Below are positions 37,701 through 47,042 of a DNA stretch of 64,000 nt, piece after piece. The position numbers and the translations under genes are program-made. The stretch comes from Syngnathus acus (taxonomy: Eukaryota; Chordata; Actinopteri; Syngnathiformes; Syngnathidae), in contig NC_051087.1 in assembly GCF_901709675.1 (NCBI RefSeq), positions 13,083,384-13,147,383 of the forward strand, in the 5' to 3' direction. The notes beneath the pieces were generated by a model, which made no database searches, was not told the DNA's origin, and saw only the letters and a list, made by a program, of their open reading frames with translations. Within the stretch, counting starts at the first letter, position 1. Every line of letters starts with the position of its first letter.

Positions 37701-39911
37701 TCATGCGGTATCTCCCGACCAGAGTTGGGGTATGACGGCACATTGAATGGTCTGTTCTGCTTCGGACGTTGATGCGATGGCTAAAAGGTTCAGGGGACCA
37801 CTCGCCATAAAAGCTTGGCGACCATTGGCCTAGTGAATCCACGGCGCCTAACAATGCCCAGAACAATACAACACAAGGATTCAGTTATCAGGGATCCGTG
37901 GCAACATGATTCTGGGTTGTCCTCAGTGTGTCTTGACAGTTTGGTCGAGGCGGACAAGCGCATCGCCGACTCAGCGTTTGAAGCCTCCTCCTCTATGAGC
38001 GACACCAGCCCAGAGAAAGCTCAATTGAGCAAGAATTCCTGCTGGAGACCGTCACAAGATCGTACGTAGACAACCGAAAGTTACTTCGGCGCTGGCAGTT
38101 TGGTGTCCTGAGCGAACTTGTGTCCTGCAGCCTCCACCAGCTGGATCCAGGTGAACCTCGGTCACGTGAGAAAGGTGACCGGGATCGTCACCCAGGGCTG
38201 TCCTCATACTGACCAAAGGTCCTGGGTCATCGACTTTGAGATGAAGATGAGTTTGGATGGCAAAAGCTGGACTGAACACCCGGACGAAAAGGTGAGCGGC
38301 CAGCCAGTCGACCTGACGCCGACCGGGCCGCCCAAACTTGCCATTACAAATGAGAGTGCTATTTCTAGTTTACCGGAGGGGGGGAGCACCGGTTTGGCTC
38401 TGCGTTTTCCGCTCAGTACGTCCGCATCCTGCCGCTGGAGGACAGCGTTGACTTCGGCCTCAGCTTTGACCTCTTGGGATGCGCACGTGACGGTAAGCGA
38501 GTCTCTCCCTCCGCTGCCGGTAAATACATGCAACCCATCTTTTGATATCACCTTTTGTCTGACAGATGGGATGACCTGTGACAGCACGTTCAACAGCCTC
38601 CACTTGACCAAGGCAATGACGTGAGTCGCACTTGCCCCGGTGTTTCCATGACGGTGAGCGCCTGTCGTCAATTAGCTTGTCCTCTCCTTCTGCAGGTTCC
38701 ACTGCCCACCCAAGTGCGCCAACTCCAAACACAATGTCACAGGAACCTTGGTCTACAATAAGGTACGGGATTGCTGACCCTTGGACTGGAGGGGCACTGG
38801 CTCTTGGCAAAAATAAACATTTCAAAGATGAACCTACTTTCAATTGGGATTTTCAAATTAGTTCCATTTGAAAGATGATTTCATTTCCACACACCACTCA
38901 GGAAATCACATCCTCCCTATCGTGACCCGTCAGTTGAGTTCTTGACTTGATGTGAGTGCAGGACTCAAGCGTGTGCGCGGCCGCTATTCACGCCGGCGTC
39001 ATTCGTAACGACATCGGAGGAGACTGTATTGTGATGAAAGAAGTGGCAAAGAAGGACTTTGCTGGCTCCACCCAGAACGGGATCACCTCCCTCAAGTGAG
39101 TGGCCAAGTTTATGGCATAGTACCAATAAGAGGCCCAGCTCATTGTCACATGTACGAACTGCAGGAATGCCGACTCGACGGATCAGGCCTTCACATTTGC
39201 CGACGGAGGTGAGTTCACGGAGCATTTTTTCATGTTAAGTGCTCAACTACTGCTAACCCCGCACGGGATCTCACCTGCAGAGCCGAGATGCTTGGGAGAG
39301 TCCTGGGAGGAGTTTGCGGGCTTCTGCTACAAAGCTTTTGAGGACAAGAAGGAGTGGGCCGCTGCTCAAACTGACTGTAAGAAATTGGGTGCCAATCTGG
39401 TGTCCATCCTTTCCGAGGTGGAGCAGACGTGGGTGAAAAGTGCTTCCGCCCTCGGTGCGTACACCGTCTTTGTAGAACTACTATCCCCTGAACGCTGGGT
39501 GAGAGATCTGCTCGCCTTTGTCCTCTGCAGACACCAGCGATATGTGGACCGGACTGCATGACCAGAATGTCCTCGGCATGTTTGAGTGGTCGGACCGCCA
39601 CGAGGTGACCTTCACCGACTGGGCCCCGGAAGAACCCAAACACCTGAAAAAGGACTGTGTGGCGATGTCGCAAAAGGTGCGTGGCCAATTGACCGTTTGC
39701 AAGAACATCTGCACAATCCACTGATCCTTCTTGCTCATCTTTCAGGCTGGAAAATGGAAGCAGATGAGCTGCAAGATACCCAACAGCTTCATGTGCAAGA
39801 TGCCCAAAGCGCATTATGCAATCACCTCAGAGAAGGCAGAGGAGAGCCATTCTGGTGACAGCGTACTCTTGCACAGAAGCAAGCTCGCCAAGTCAGCGAA
39901 TGTAGTGAGTT

Positions 39912-39977
<66 letters not shown>

Positions 39978-41176
39978 CATCCCACGTTTCTGGACAGGTT
40001 CAAAAGACAGTTGTAAAATTTCCACACAATTTCATTTCAGTGTCAGATCTTAGCATTCGCATGCAATGTCTATTCAAGATGTTTTGATGACCAGTTATGT
40101 TTTGATTACATGTTTTCAGGTTGCTGGATCAGCGGTCGAGCTGAAGGGAGGTCTCCGTGTGAACAACGTCATCACCATCACAGGGCGAGCAAATAAACTG
40201 GCAGATTGGTACGAGGATCCCCAGCCACTCCCACACGGGCACAAGAATGCTAATACCACAAACACACTGTTGTACATCTGTGTTGCAGGTTTAAAATCAA
40301 TCTGTTTGTGCCTGACGACGAAACCGACAACGTGGTCGCGCTGCTCCTCAAGTTGAACTTTGTAACCAAGAAGATTTGGTTGTACTCCAGAGTTAACACA
40401 ACTTGGAACGAAAGAGAGGAGCATCCCACACAAAGCTCTGGACGCGGACGAGAAGTCAAGGTGACGTGAATCACAGTATTTCTGCTCACACTCTCACTTA
40501 CAGTTTTGGGGTTTCCAAACTTTGATGTGGAATGTTCCTTACCTTTGATTGGTGCCGGTTAGTTAATTCTATCTAATTGTCGCTTCGTTGTTTGTTCATA
40601 TGCGCAAGGCGTATCCATACAACTGTCTGTCAAAACCCATTCCATCTTGTAGAACCTCCCTGAACATACGTCAATCTTAAAAAATAGAGTGTTTCCAATG
40701 GGAAGCGGACATTTACTGGTTGAAGAGCACCTAGCCGCTAATAAAGGTTGGAGTGATTTTCTTTTTCAAACTACAAAAAGTATGGAATGGAAATGTCAGT
40801 CAAAAGGAAGTGCTCAAACCATCCCACCCTTCGTGATGCTACTCAGAAATGTCGACCATAGCATGAATTTTCTTCCAATCGCTAGCAAAACTGTAAGGCT
40901 TGCTCGCCAAAAAAAGTCACGAGTCCCAAAAATGTCAACGTGAACGTCACATCTCCCGCCTTTGCTCGCTGCCATGCCGTTCACAGTCATCACGTGCATG
41001 GTGTCCTTGTTGTTGCTCAGGTTGTCATCAAGTGCGCCGACGATCATTTCCAGATCACAATCAACGGCCTCGACGAGGTGACTTACAAATACAGAGAGGC
41101 CAATCTACAAAGCATCACGCAGATGATCGTGTGGGGTCACGTGTCCATCAAGGACATCAAGCAAAGCTCCGCTTAG
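28727..41176 (+). CDS. Secreted multi-lectin mosaic protein (CTLD, SUEL, F5/8C, LCCL, galectin)
   Basis: About 34 exons with coherent splice phases. Exon 1 (28727-28787) encodes the signal peptide MGLAARLVRILALSAAWTSS. Exon 2 starts at 31430. The order of domains is three C-type lectin domains (31430-33835), a second copy of the first two (34553-36904), an assembly gap, SUEL lectin (37298-37677), F5/8C (37927-38492), LCCL (38566-39208), another C-type lectin domain (39281-39904) and galectin (40120-41176, stop TAG). Summed exons give roughly 1450 residues. No membrane helix is visible, so a soluble secreted or surface-bound pattern-recognition role is inferred. Nearly all modules are bounded by phase-1 introns, the signature of exon shuffling. 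The galectin module joins in phase 0 instead. A second gene copy begins at 63791. An alternative reading is two or three adjacent genes, which transcripts would settle. Confidence 0.75.
28868..29110. repeat. Degenerate tandem repeat in intron 1 of mosaic lectin gene
   Basis: Units such as ACTTTAAAGTCAGAATTTTC and its complement AAAGTGAGAATT alternate, so the array can fold on itself. The second unit carries the start of the same array at about 63938-64000. Confidence 0.85.
29636..29868 (+). pseudogene. Exon-1-like segment (possible alternative first exon relic)
   Basis: An ATG at 29779 opens MRTHPKALVTLVLSLGAAFV, a signal-peptide-like frame that resembles exon 1 of the lectin gene (compare CTCGTGACGCTCGTTCTTTC and GGGCGCCGC with exon 1). 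A TGACGTCA lies at 29636-29643, 136 bp upstream, matching the 129-bp spacing at exon 1. No in-frame splice donor is evident before the stop near 29868. Confidence 0.4.
30260..30714. mobile_element. hAT-like non-autonomous element
   Basis: It starts CAGGGGTTGGCGACCCGCGG and ends GGGTTGCTGACCCCTG, which are inverted repeats in the style of other fish hAT elements. The flanking 8-bp duplication is not clear. Confidence 0.65.
30715..31429. other. Intron 1 (3' part) of mosaic lectin gene
   Basis: No additional exon or repeat is recognised. It ends in the acceptor TGTCCTCAG at 31421-31429. Confidence 0.5.
31430..32095 (+). other. C-type lectin domain 1 of mosaic gene
   Basis: Exons 31430-31817 and 31974-32095. 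It reads CEEDWLPFGSSCYKKM, WLGARHDCVWEGGDLVSVAS, PFWMGLSNL and, at the end, GKWRHGSCGSSLPYMCER. Cysteine spacing and the WxGL core fit the fold. The calcium and sugar motifs EPN/QPD and WND are absent (WRHG stands where WND is expected), so classical calcium-dependent sugar binding is unlikely. A linker exon follows at 32161-32217. Confidence 0.85.
32297..33071 (+). other. C-type lectin domain 2 of mosaic gene
   Basis: Exons 32297-32452, 32543-32622 and 32957-33071. Motifs are CDPGDFLFDDSCYHF, GRKSHLASVHSQDEVNFL, YKLGWVGLARKNGNYEYTDG and DYRCDTNNFPAICKK. Phases agree (1, 0, 1). A 51-bp linker exon follows at 33138-33188. Confidence 0.82.
33259..33835 (+). other. C-type lectin domain 3 of mosaic gene
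   Basis: Exons 33259-33426, 33537-33644 and 33719-33835. Motifs are CYLISHNQDVTWQEARDKC, HGGDLLSLADDTEQKFI, LTLWLGANAEITEGSKWTDG and DWKFDQCRKNSSYICKR. The exon ends in phase 1, which matches the acceptor of the next block at 34553. Confidence 0.85.
33836..34552. other. Intron between the two C-type lectin blocks
   Basis: About 700 bp, with a short repeat-like stretch at 34020-34105 (GCGCCTTATAAATAAAATG and TTATTATTATTA). No exon is supported. Confidence 0.5.
34553..35229 (+). other. C-type lectin domain 4 of mosaic gene (copy of domain 1)
   Basis: Exons 34553-34946 and 35114-35229. They are very similar to 31430-32095 in exon and intron sequence, for example CYKKMATPNGWLGARHDC and GLSNLVRRKRKQLILY. 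This shows a recent internal duplication of about 3 kb. A linker exon follows at 35298-35354. Confidence 0.85.
35434..36904 (+). other. C-type lectin domain 5 of mosaic gene (copy of domain 2)
   Basis: Exons 35434-35589, 35665-35753 and 36781-36904. Motifs are CDPGEFLFDESCYRF, NKGHLASVLSADEGNFLAG, FEWIDGKST and DEWSCAKEQPSICKK. The last intron has been lengthened by a LINE fragment (35910-36520). A linker exon lies at 36983-37033. The expected copy of domain 3 is not visible and may lie in the assembly gap or be deleted. Confidence 0.8.
35910..36520 (+). mobile_element. 3' fragment of a non-LTR retrotransposon (LINE)
   Basis: A broken frame reads like the C-terminal end of a LINE reverse transcriptase (KLLPNIQKWFIERE, MCIFVNGVKLWNKLP), followed by an AT-rich 3' tail ending in AAAAATAAATTTCACTTCAC. 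The clade (CR1/L2-like) is only a suggestion. Confidence 0.6.
37084..37183. other. Assembly gap (100 N)
   Basis: Exactly 100 unknown bases, the usual placeholder for a gap of unknown length. It lies inside the mosaic lectin gene, between the C-type lectin blocks and the SUEL domain, so exons may be missing. Confidence 0.99.
37298..37677 (+). other. SUEL/rhamnose-binding lectin domain of mosaic gene
   Basis: Exons 37298-37441 and 37528-37677. The first gives REILVCNHQKNVDLFC, SVIRIQSAFYGRRSGSLCP. The second gives ETCVVRGALPHYRQKC, QYCLADPFEGVRETCPA and KYLHMVYSCERK. The cysteine pattern, the AFYGR segment and the final KYL.V.Y.C are hallmarks of the SUEL (Gal_Lectin) fold known from fish egg lectins and latrophilins. 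A 30-bp linker exon (37188-37217) precedes it. Confidence 0.88.
37927..38492 (+). other. F5/8 type C (discoidin) domain of mosaic gene
   Basis: Exons 37927-38061, 38131-38291 and 38369-38492. Motifs are RIADSAFEASSSMSDTSPEKA, NSCWRPSQD, STSWIQVNLGHVRKVTGIVTQG, VIDFEMKMSLDGKSW and QYVRILPLEDSVDFGLSFDLLGC. The order W.QVDLG, V.GI.TQG, F...S.DG..W, A.YVRI.P and LR.ELLGC is that of discoidin domains, which bind sugars, lipids or collagen. The first exon has an inverted fragment copy at 52275-52568. Confidence 0.88.
38566..39208 (+). other. LCCL domain of mosaic gene
   Basis: Exons 38566-38620, 38696-38763, 38962-39095 and 39165-39208. They read FHCPPKCANSKHNVTGTLVY, DSSVCAAAIHAGVIRNDIGG and FAGSTQNGITSLKNADS. 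The series C, V.GT..Y, S.VC.AA.H.GVI, GG and GS..NGI.S is the LCCL signature found in cochlin, Limulus factor C and DCBLD proteins. Confidence 0.9.
39281..39904 (+). other. C-type lectin domain 6 of mosaic gene
   Basis: Exons 39281-39454, 39531-39676 and 39746-39904. Motifs are ESWEEFAGFCYKAF, KKLGANLVSILSEVEQTW, DMWTGLHDQNVLGMFEWSD, TDWAPEEPKHLKKDCVAM and KWKQMSCKIPNSFMCK. It looks like mannose-receptor family domains. EPK stands near the EPN position and WKQ replaces WND, so calcium-dependent sugar binding is doubtful. Confidence 0.87.
39915..39974. repeat. (TC)n microsatellite
   Basis: About 30 TC repeats just after the splice donor at 39905, in the intron that separates the last C-type lectin domain from the galectin exons. 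Confidence 0.95.
40120..41176 (+). other. C-terminal galectin domain of mosaic gene
   Basis: Exons 40120-40208, 40289-40460 and about 41021-41176. They read GSAVELKGGLRVNNVITITG, FKINLFVPDDETDNVVALLL, TTWNEREEHP, IKCADDHFQITINGLDEVTY and SITQMIVWGHVSIKDI, which follows the galectin beta-strand order to the final GDV.I..I-like strand. The sugar-contact motif H.NPR is replaced by KLNFV. The Trp and the EREE that follow are kept. Ligand specificity is therefore uncertain. Confidence 0.85.
40461..41020. other. Last intron of mosaic lectin gene
   Basis: No repeat or other feature recognised. Confidence 0.5.
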
Positions 41177-41594
41177 ACCAGTCTGCGCTAAAATGTGAGG
41201 ACAGACGTCGTCAAAGTGTTCAAATTGTTTTTGGCACACCCTTTTCCACCAGCTACAGATGGTTTGTGGGATAATTGTACAAAAGTAACCACTTTATAGT
41301 TTGATCTAATACTTAATCTTAGTCTAGTGGGCTATTAGAAAAAGCCAGACTTGCATGCTTTTTTTTTTTCTTTTTGATTGCCTTTGTGCATCCGGGCTTT
41401 GTGTTTATTGCATTGAACTGCGCAGTATTTGTAGTTAAGAGAGTTTTCCTGGCCCGATCAAGAGACCCTTTTGACTGATTGGATGATGAGTAATGAGAAG
41501 AGAATGCAGTTTCTGGAGAAACTGCGTGTGAAGGCAAAGAAGCTGGATGAAAATTTGGGATTGGGGAATGCTAGCGAATGATGTGAAAAGGCGA
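41177..41594. other. Sequence after the mosaic lectin stop codon
   Basis: It should include the 3' UTR. At 41500-41580 it holds a diverged copy of the dispersed repeat described at 24415. Nothing else is recognised. Confidence 0.5.
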
Positions 41595-42215
41595 GAAATA
41601 ACGACAAGCGAGAAAAATGTTAAGCGAGAAAAAAATGGTAACACGAGAACCATCAACGAGAAAAAAGTACGATAAGCGAGAGAAAAACAGCGAGACAGTG
41701 AGAAAAACATGAGCGAGCAGTAAGCGAGAAAAACAGAAAACGAGAACAACTAAGCAGAGTTAAGCGGAAATAATGGTAAGCGAGAAAAACAATAGGCAAG
41801 AAAAATGGTACGCGATAAAAGCGGTACATGAGAAAAAAAGCGAGGAAAAGCGGTAGGCGAGAGAAAAAACGATGACAAAAAAATGAAGTGAGAAAAAGGT
41901 ATGAAGGTAAAACTACGCTAGAAAAAAACGGTAAGCGAGAAAAAACAATAGGCAAGAAAAACAGTAAGTGAGAAAAATCGTAAGAGAAAAAACTAAGCAA
42001 GAAAAAAAGGTAGATGAGAAAAAACACTGTGAGAGAAACGGTAAGCAAGCGGTAAGCAAGAAAAAAACGGAAGTGTAAAAAAAAACAGTGAGAAAAAACG
42101 AAGCAAAAAAGACCTAGGTGAGAGAACCAGTAAGCACGCACAAAGCGACAAAAAAACGGGAAGCAGGAAAATACTAAGCAAAAACGTATGTGAGAAAAAC
42201 GGTAAGCGAGGAAAG
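41595..42215. repeat. Degenerate minisatellite, unit about GGTAAGCGAGAAAAA
   Basis: Dozens of irregular units of 13-20 bp built from TAAGCGAGAAAAA and variants cover about 600 bp downstream of the lectin gene. One strand is very purine-rich. Long minus-strand frames across it (Phe/Leu/Ser-rich) are artefacts. Confidence 0.9.
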
Positions 42216-42380
42216 AACAATTTTCTCAACGGATCTACACGATTCACAAAAATGATACTTCCGACGGACAAAAACACGGAAATCCGCAGAAAATTCTCAT
42301 CCCTGTATAGACGTCTACGGGATAGAGCTTTTAGAAGTCTTTGTGAAAGTTTTTTAGACGTTTTTTGCATCTATCTATAG

Positions 42381-43237
42381 CAGTGGTCCCCAACCTTTTT
42401 TGCGCCACGGACCGGTTACAGAAATAGTTTCGCGGACTGGCCTTTATATAAAAACATTTATATAAATAAATAATACATTCATAATAAATATAAAAATACG
42501 ATGAAATAAAATAATGATACGACTGGCAGAAAAACAAGTATAAACGACATAAAAATAAAACTCACCGTTACGTTGAATTAGTGGGAGGGCTGAGCTTGTT
42601 TCTCAGAAACGAGCCAGTCCCAATCAGAGACAATGACACCCAAAGTGGTTAAGGTTTGTCTTTTAATACAGGATGCTTGGTCTCCATGTGCCGAAGCAGT
42701 TTTGAAGGCTTCATTGCTTCGTTAGCCAGCCTGTCACCACATATTATGCAGAGTGGGCTTGGCGCGTCAGAGTCACCTGTGGCGATAAATCCATATTTTA
42801 AGTAGGACTCCAGAAATGTTCTTTTAAATGCAGCTTCTTTCTTAGAAGTCGCGGGTTATTCTTCTTCCGTCTCCTCATTGGGCTTTTTTCCCTTTCCAAA
42901 GAAGCTTTCCAAACATCTCTGTTACTTGCTCATATTTGCTTGCTTCGCGGGAACATGTTACGTGATCGAGACGGGCGTCTTGACCTGAACCGATGGATTA
43001 ATTGGGAGAGAATCGCCAATTTTTTTTATATTTTCAAAATAAATTCTGACTAATTTTTGCTAGCTTTGCGGATCGACTGGGGAAACATGTCACATGACCG
43101 GGATGAGCGTCTTGACCTGAATTAATTGATCGTCGATAAAAGAAAGTTTTTTTTTTTTTCCTGTGCGGCTTGGTGGCCCGGTACCAAGTGACCCACGGAC
43201 CAGTACCGGTCCACGGCCCGGTGGTTGGGGGCCCCTG
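42381..43237. mobile_element. hAT element (non-autonomous) with 8-bp target duplication
   Basis: Left end CAGTGGTCCCCAACC, right end GGTTGGGGGCCCCTG. The flanks carry the direct repeat ATCTATAG (42373-42380 and 43238-43245). About 857 bp. A broken ZBED-transposase-like fragment may be present near 42660-42960, but no open frame supports it. Confidence 0.9.
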
Positions 43238-43869
43238 ATCTATAGCATAGACGTCTATGGGATAGATGTCTAAAAACTTTCCCTTTTAGACCTTTTTAGA
43301 CGGGTTTTAGGCAAGACGTCTAGGTAGATGACAAAATCAGGGCAGTGTCTCTGATTAGTTTGACAGCACAGTGGATTGAGGATAATTTCACCCCACAAAG
43401 AGTCGTTTTACATGCAAGAAGAGAACCTTCCACTTACATTTTCCAAGTAGTCATTGGTGTAGCCAACAGAAAACTTTGAACAAACAAGGTTATGCCGTTC
43501 TCAGTTATTTTTTTTTCGTATTTTTTTGCTGGTAAACTTCAAAGAATTTGTTATTTATGTAGAAGAGGTTCTTTTTTTATAGTAATAGAAAAGTGAGATA
43601 TTTAAAGTAGACTGTTACTGTCATTCACTGTCAACTGTAACATTTGCTTTTTGCATTGAAAAATAAAAATGACATTTAAGTTTGGTGGAATTATATTTTT
43701 TGTGTTCTTCAGTACTCTTGTGTCAACAAGTAGTGTAATCAAAGTACTTGTACTTATATCTGTTTTTAAAAAAGTGGTATCGGTGCGTCCGATTTTCGTA
43801 TTTCATTTCATGTATTTAAAGCGGTTTTGCATCGTAAAAGCGTTCTAAGATACTTAACGTGCGCGGGAA
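43238..43869. other. Sequence without recognised gene
   Basis: AT-rich, with T runs near 43509. No feature supported. Confidence 0.4.
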
Positions 43870-44730
43870 CTACCGTATTTTCCGCACTATTAGGCGCACT
43901 TAAAAACTTACATTTTACTCAAAAAAACACAGTGCGCCTTATAATGCAGAGCGCCTTATATATGGATCAATTTAGGAATTCGTTGATCCATACTGGTTGT
44001 ACACAGTGCTCTGCCAAAATGTTTCAGTACGTTTTAGTACGACTAGTAAATTACAAGGTCGCATCGCTTCCCAACATTACGGCAACTGTGGTCAGGGGGC
44101 GTCACCGAATAGCTGTTGTACCCGCGAGGCTATTTCATTTCAAAACCGGCTGCTCCGTTAATGTTTCGAGTAAATTTACGGATTGATATGGAAGGGAAAC
44201 GTAGGTAAGCAGTACCAATGTGTTAGATCAAACTTTAGTCAGTTCCGATCATTTTATAGGAGATCGTTTGAGAAACGCGATTGTTTACACTTTGCTGAGG
44301 CTCATGGGGGTCTGCGAGCTGAGGCTCATGGGAGTTTGCGGGTGGCTAATGCTATAATAATAGCTGCTATACGCACAAGGCTATTTCATGTCAAAATAGG
44401 CTGCTCTGTTAATGTTTCGAGTAAATTTACGGATCGATATGGAGGGAAACATAGGTAAGCAGTACCAGTGTTAGATCGAACTTTAGTCAGTTCTGATCAT
44501 TTTATAGGAGATTGTTTGAGAAACACGATTGTTTACAGAGGGCTTATTGGTTATTGGCTAGTGGATGCATACCGCAACCCGAGTCAACCTCAGTTTGTTG
44601 CAGTATAGCTTCTATTTTATGCGCCTTTTAATCCGGTGCGCCCTATATATGAAATAATTTCTAAAATAAAAAATTCAATGAGGGTGCGCCTTATAATCCA
44701 GTGCGCCTTTTGGTGCGAAAAATACGGTAG
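43870..44730. mobile_element. Non-autonomous DNA transposon with CTACCGTATTTT inverted ends
   Basis: It begins CTACCGTATTTTCCGCAC and ends GTGCGAAAAATACGGTAG. GTGCGCCTTATAAT motifs are mirrored inside. It contains an internal direct duplication of about 110 bp (around 44110-44220 and 44355-44465, sharing GTTAATGTTTCGAGTAAATT). Confidence 0.85.
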
Positions 44731-45137
44731 TTGATGCGCGCGGTGGAAGAATACACAGCGAGAGAGACTGTGGACCGAGGAAGACGGCGTGACCCACTCA
44801 CATGGTATACGCCATTTTGGAATGTTGCGTTGCCTCTCTCTTGCAAAGCCCCTTCCGGTGTGCAAGCCAATCAAAGGAATAAAGCAAAGGAATTGTTTTT
44901 TTATTTTTATTTATTACTGTACTGTTTCATTTTATTACTGTTCCGACTTACACCAAAATTCGATTCACATCACTGCCTCAGAACGGATCGACATCGTAAG
45001 CCGAAGATAAAGATAAATATTTTTTACTTGCTCAGCCACGCCAGCCAGACCGCAGGTCCAGCGTTCTACGTCCCCATTTCCCCTTTTGCCAATAAAGGAT
45101 CGTGCTGCACTTGGTAGCCCTGTCTCTGTTCCCTGAC

Positions 45138-45532
45138 AATCTACTGTCACGGAGTGAACTGAAGACTGCTCACATTTCTTGGCAAGCTCCATTTCATATT
45201 CCATAAACTGCAGAAAAAGAAATGGGAAGTAGTTTGGAAGTTGTGAAATTGCAAGAAGTACGCAACTAACTGCGCACCCTTTGGAAAGATTGCATTTCGG
45301 CATAAATTGGTCATAAAATGTGATCTGATTTTCATCTAATGGACACTATTTTCTTGAAGCAATACCACACAATTATGTTATGTTTTTTTCTTTTCTGGAA
45401 GTCATTAGATTTTTCTTCACCTCACAATGCACTTGCCACGCGAAGGGGGAGTAGCAGCAGTGCTAATCTGCCATACTATGGACTGATGAACATCAAAACT
45501 TGACCCTTGTCACCATTTCCACCTTCATCTTT
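45138..45532 (-). pseudogene. Fragment of the CCCH zinc-finger gene (copy of 16341-16735)
   Basis: The coding part reads MEYEMELAKKCEQSSVHSVT against MEYEMELAKKTEQSSVQSVT in the parent. Intron sequence follows with over 95 percent similarity by eye. It starts abruptly at about 45138 and stops where a LINE begins. It marks the left edge of the second repeat unit. Confidence 0.9.
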
Positions 45533-46837
45533 TCTTCTTCTTAGGCCTTTTCATTCCTTTCGGAACATAGGCCATCGATGAAGAGTTTCCACCCTCGTCT
45601 GTCTTTTGCCATTTTCTCCAGCTGTTTCCACGACAGTCCCATCTTCTTGATATCCAGCTCTGTGCTCCTTCTCCAGTTGTTTTTGGGTTTCCCTCTGCTT
45701 CTTTTGCCTTGTGGGTTCCATGTTAACGCCTGTTTGGTTATAGCCGTGTTGTTTTTTCTCAGGGTATGTCCTATCCAGCTCCACTTCCTCCTCATAATCT
45801 GTATCTCGTGTTTCTTGTTTGGTGCGGTCCCATAGGCTGGTGTTGCTGATGCGGTTGGGCCAGAAGATCCTGAGGATGCGTCTTGGGCAGTGATTTGTGA
45901 AGGTTTGCAGTTTAGCAGTGATGTGTTTGGTGGTCCTCCATGTTACTGATCCATATAGCAGCACTGTTTTGACGTTGGAGTTGAAGATTTTGAGTTTAGT
46001 ATTGAGTGAAATGTTTTTGGTTTTCCACATCTTATCTAATATGTTGAATGCTGTTCTTGCTTTCCCTATTCTTGATTTCACATCTTCCTCCGTTCCACCG
46101 TCCACTGCAATTACACTTCCTCGGTATGTGAATCTGTCTACCTCTTCCAGTGGGCAGCCCCTGAGGTTAATGGTTTGTGTTTTTGTTGTTTACTCGCATT
46201 ACTTTGGTTTTTGCTCCATTTATTTTTAGTCCCAGTCCTGCTGCTGTTTTTTCAAGGAGTTGAGTTTTCTCCTGTATCTCTTGGTGGCTGTGAGAGTAGA
46301 GCAATATCGTCGGCAAAGTCCAGATCTTCTAGTTGTTCTGTCAAAGTCCATTGGATGCCTGTCTTGTGGGTAGTTTGTTTCATGATCCAGTCAATGCATA
46401 GGAGGAATAGAAAGGGGGAAAGTAGACATCCCTGTTTCACTCTAGTGACCACGGTGAATGTTTTCTGTATTGGTCCCTGGTGCAGCACTTGGCACTGCAT
46501 GTCCTGATATGAGCTTTTGATTATGTTGATGAACTTGTGGGGTATTCCGTAATGTGCCATTAAGCTCCATAATAGCTTCCGGTCTACGCTGTCAAACGCC
46601 TTTTCGAAGTCTATGAAATCTACGTAAGCCGGGGTGTTCCATTCTCTCGATTGTTCTATAATGATCCTGAGGGTAGCAATTTGGTCAATACATGATCTTC
46701 CACTTCTGAAACCAGCTTGATTTTCTCCGAGCTCCTCATCAACCCCTTTCCGTAGTCTTTCTAAGATGATGCGGCTTAGCACTTTGCTCGGTGTTGATAG
46801 CATCATGATGCCTCTATAGTTGTTGCAGTCTCTAAGG

Positions 46838-47042
46838 CAGGGGTCACCAACTCCGGTCCTCAAGGGCGCCAATCCAGCCTGTTTTAGATGTATCCCCCCT
46901 GCAACACACCTGATTCAAATAATCAGGATCACTATCAGCCTTAATAGAGCTTGCTGATCATTTGAATCAGGTGTGTTGTTGCAGGGCTGCACCTAAAACA
47001 GGCTGGATTGGCGCCCTTGAGGACCGGAGTTGGTGACCCCTG
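46838..47042. mobile_element. Palindromic hAT-like MITE inside the LINE
   Basis: CAGGGGTCACCAACTCCGG at the left and CCGGAGTTGGTGACCCCTG at the right form perfect inverted ends, and the palindrome extends inward through GGCGCCAATCCAGCCTGTTT. Flanking 8-mers CTCTAAGG (46830-46837) and CTCTCAGG (47043-47050) are a target duplication with one mismatch. Confidence 0.92.

Noticed and set aside
37018-37866. 282-codon minus-strand frame over the lectin gene
   Set aside because: It includes the N gap and runs antisense to well-supported SUEL exons.
41600-42215. Possible CRISPR-like or spaced repeat array
   Set aside because: Units are irregular and contiguous without unique spacers, and the genome is eukaryotic.
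41319-42370. Long minus-strand frames rich in Phe, Leu and Ser after the lectin gene
   Set aside because: They arise from the AGCGAGAAAAA minisatellite on the opposite strand; no domain, no splice logic.
42660-42960. ZBED-type hAT transposase remnant
   Set aside because: A few zinc-finger-like words are suggestive, but frames are broken and too short to support a coding feature.
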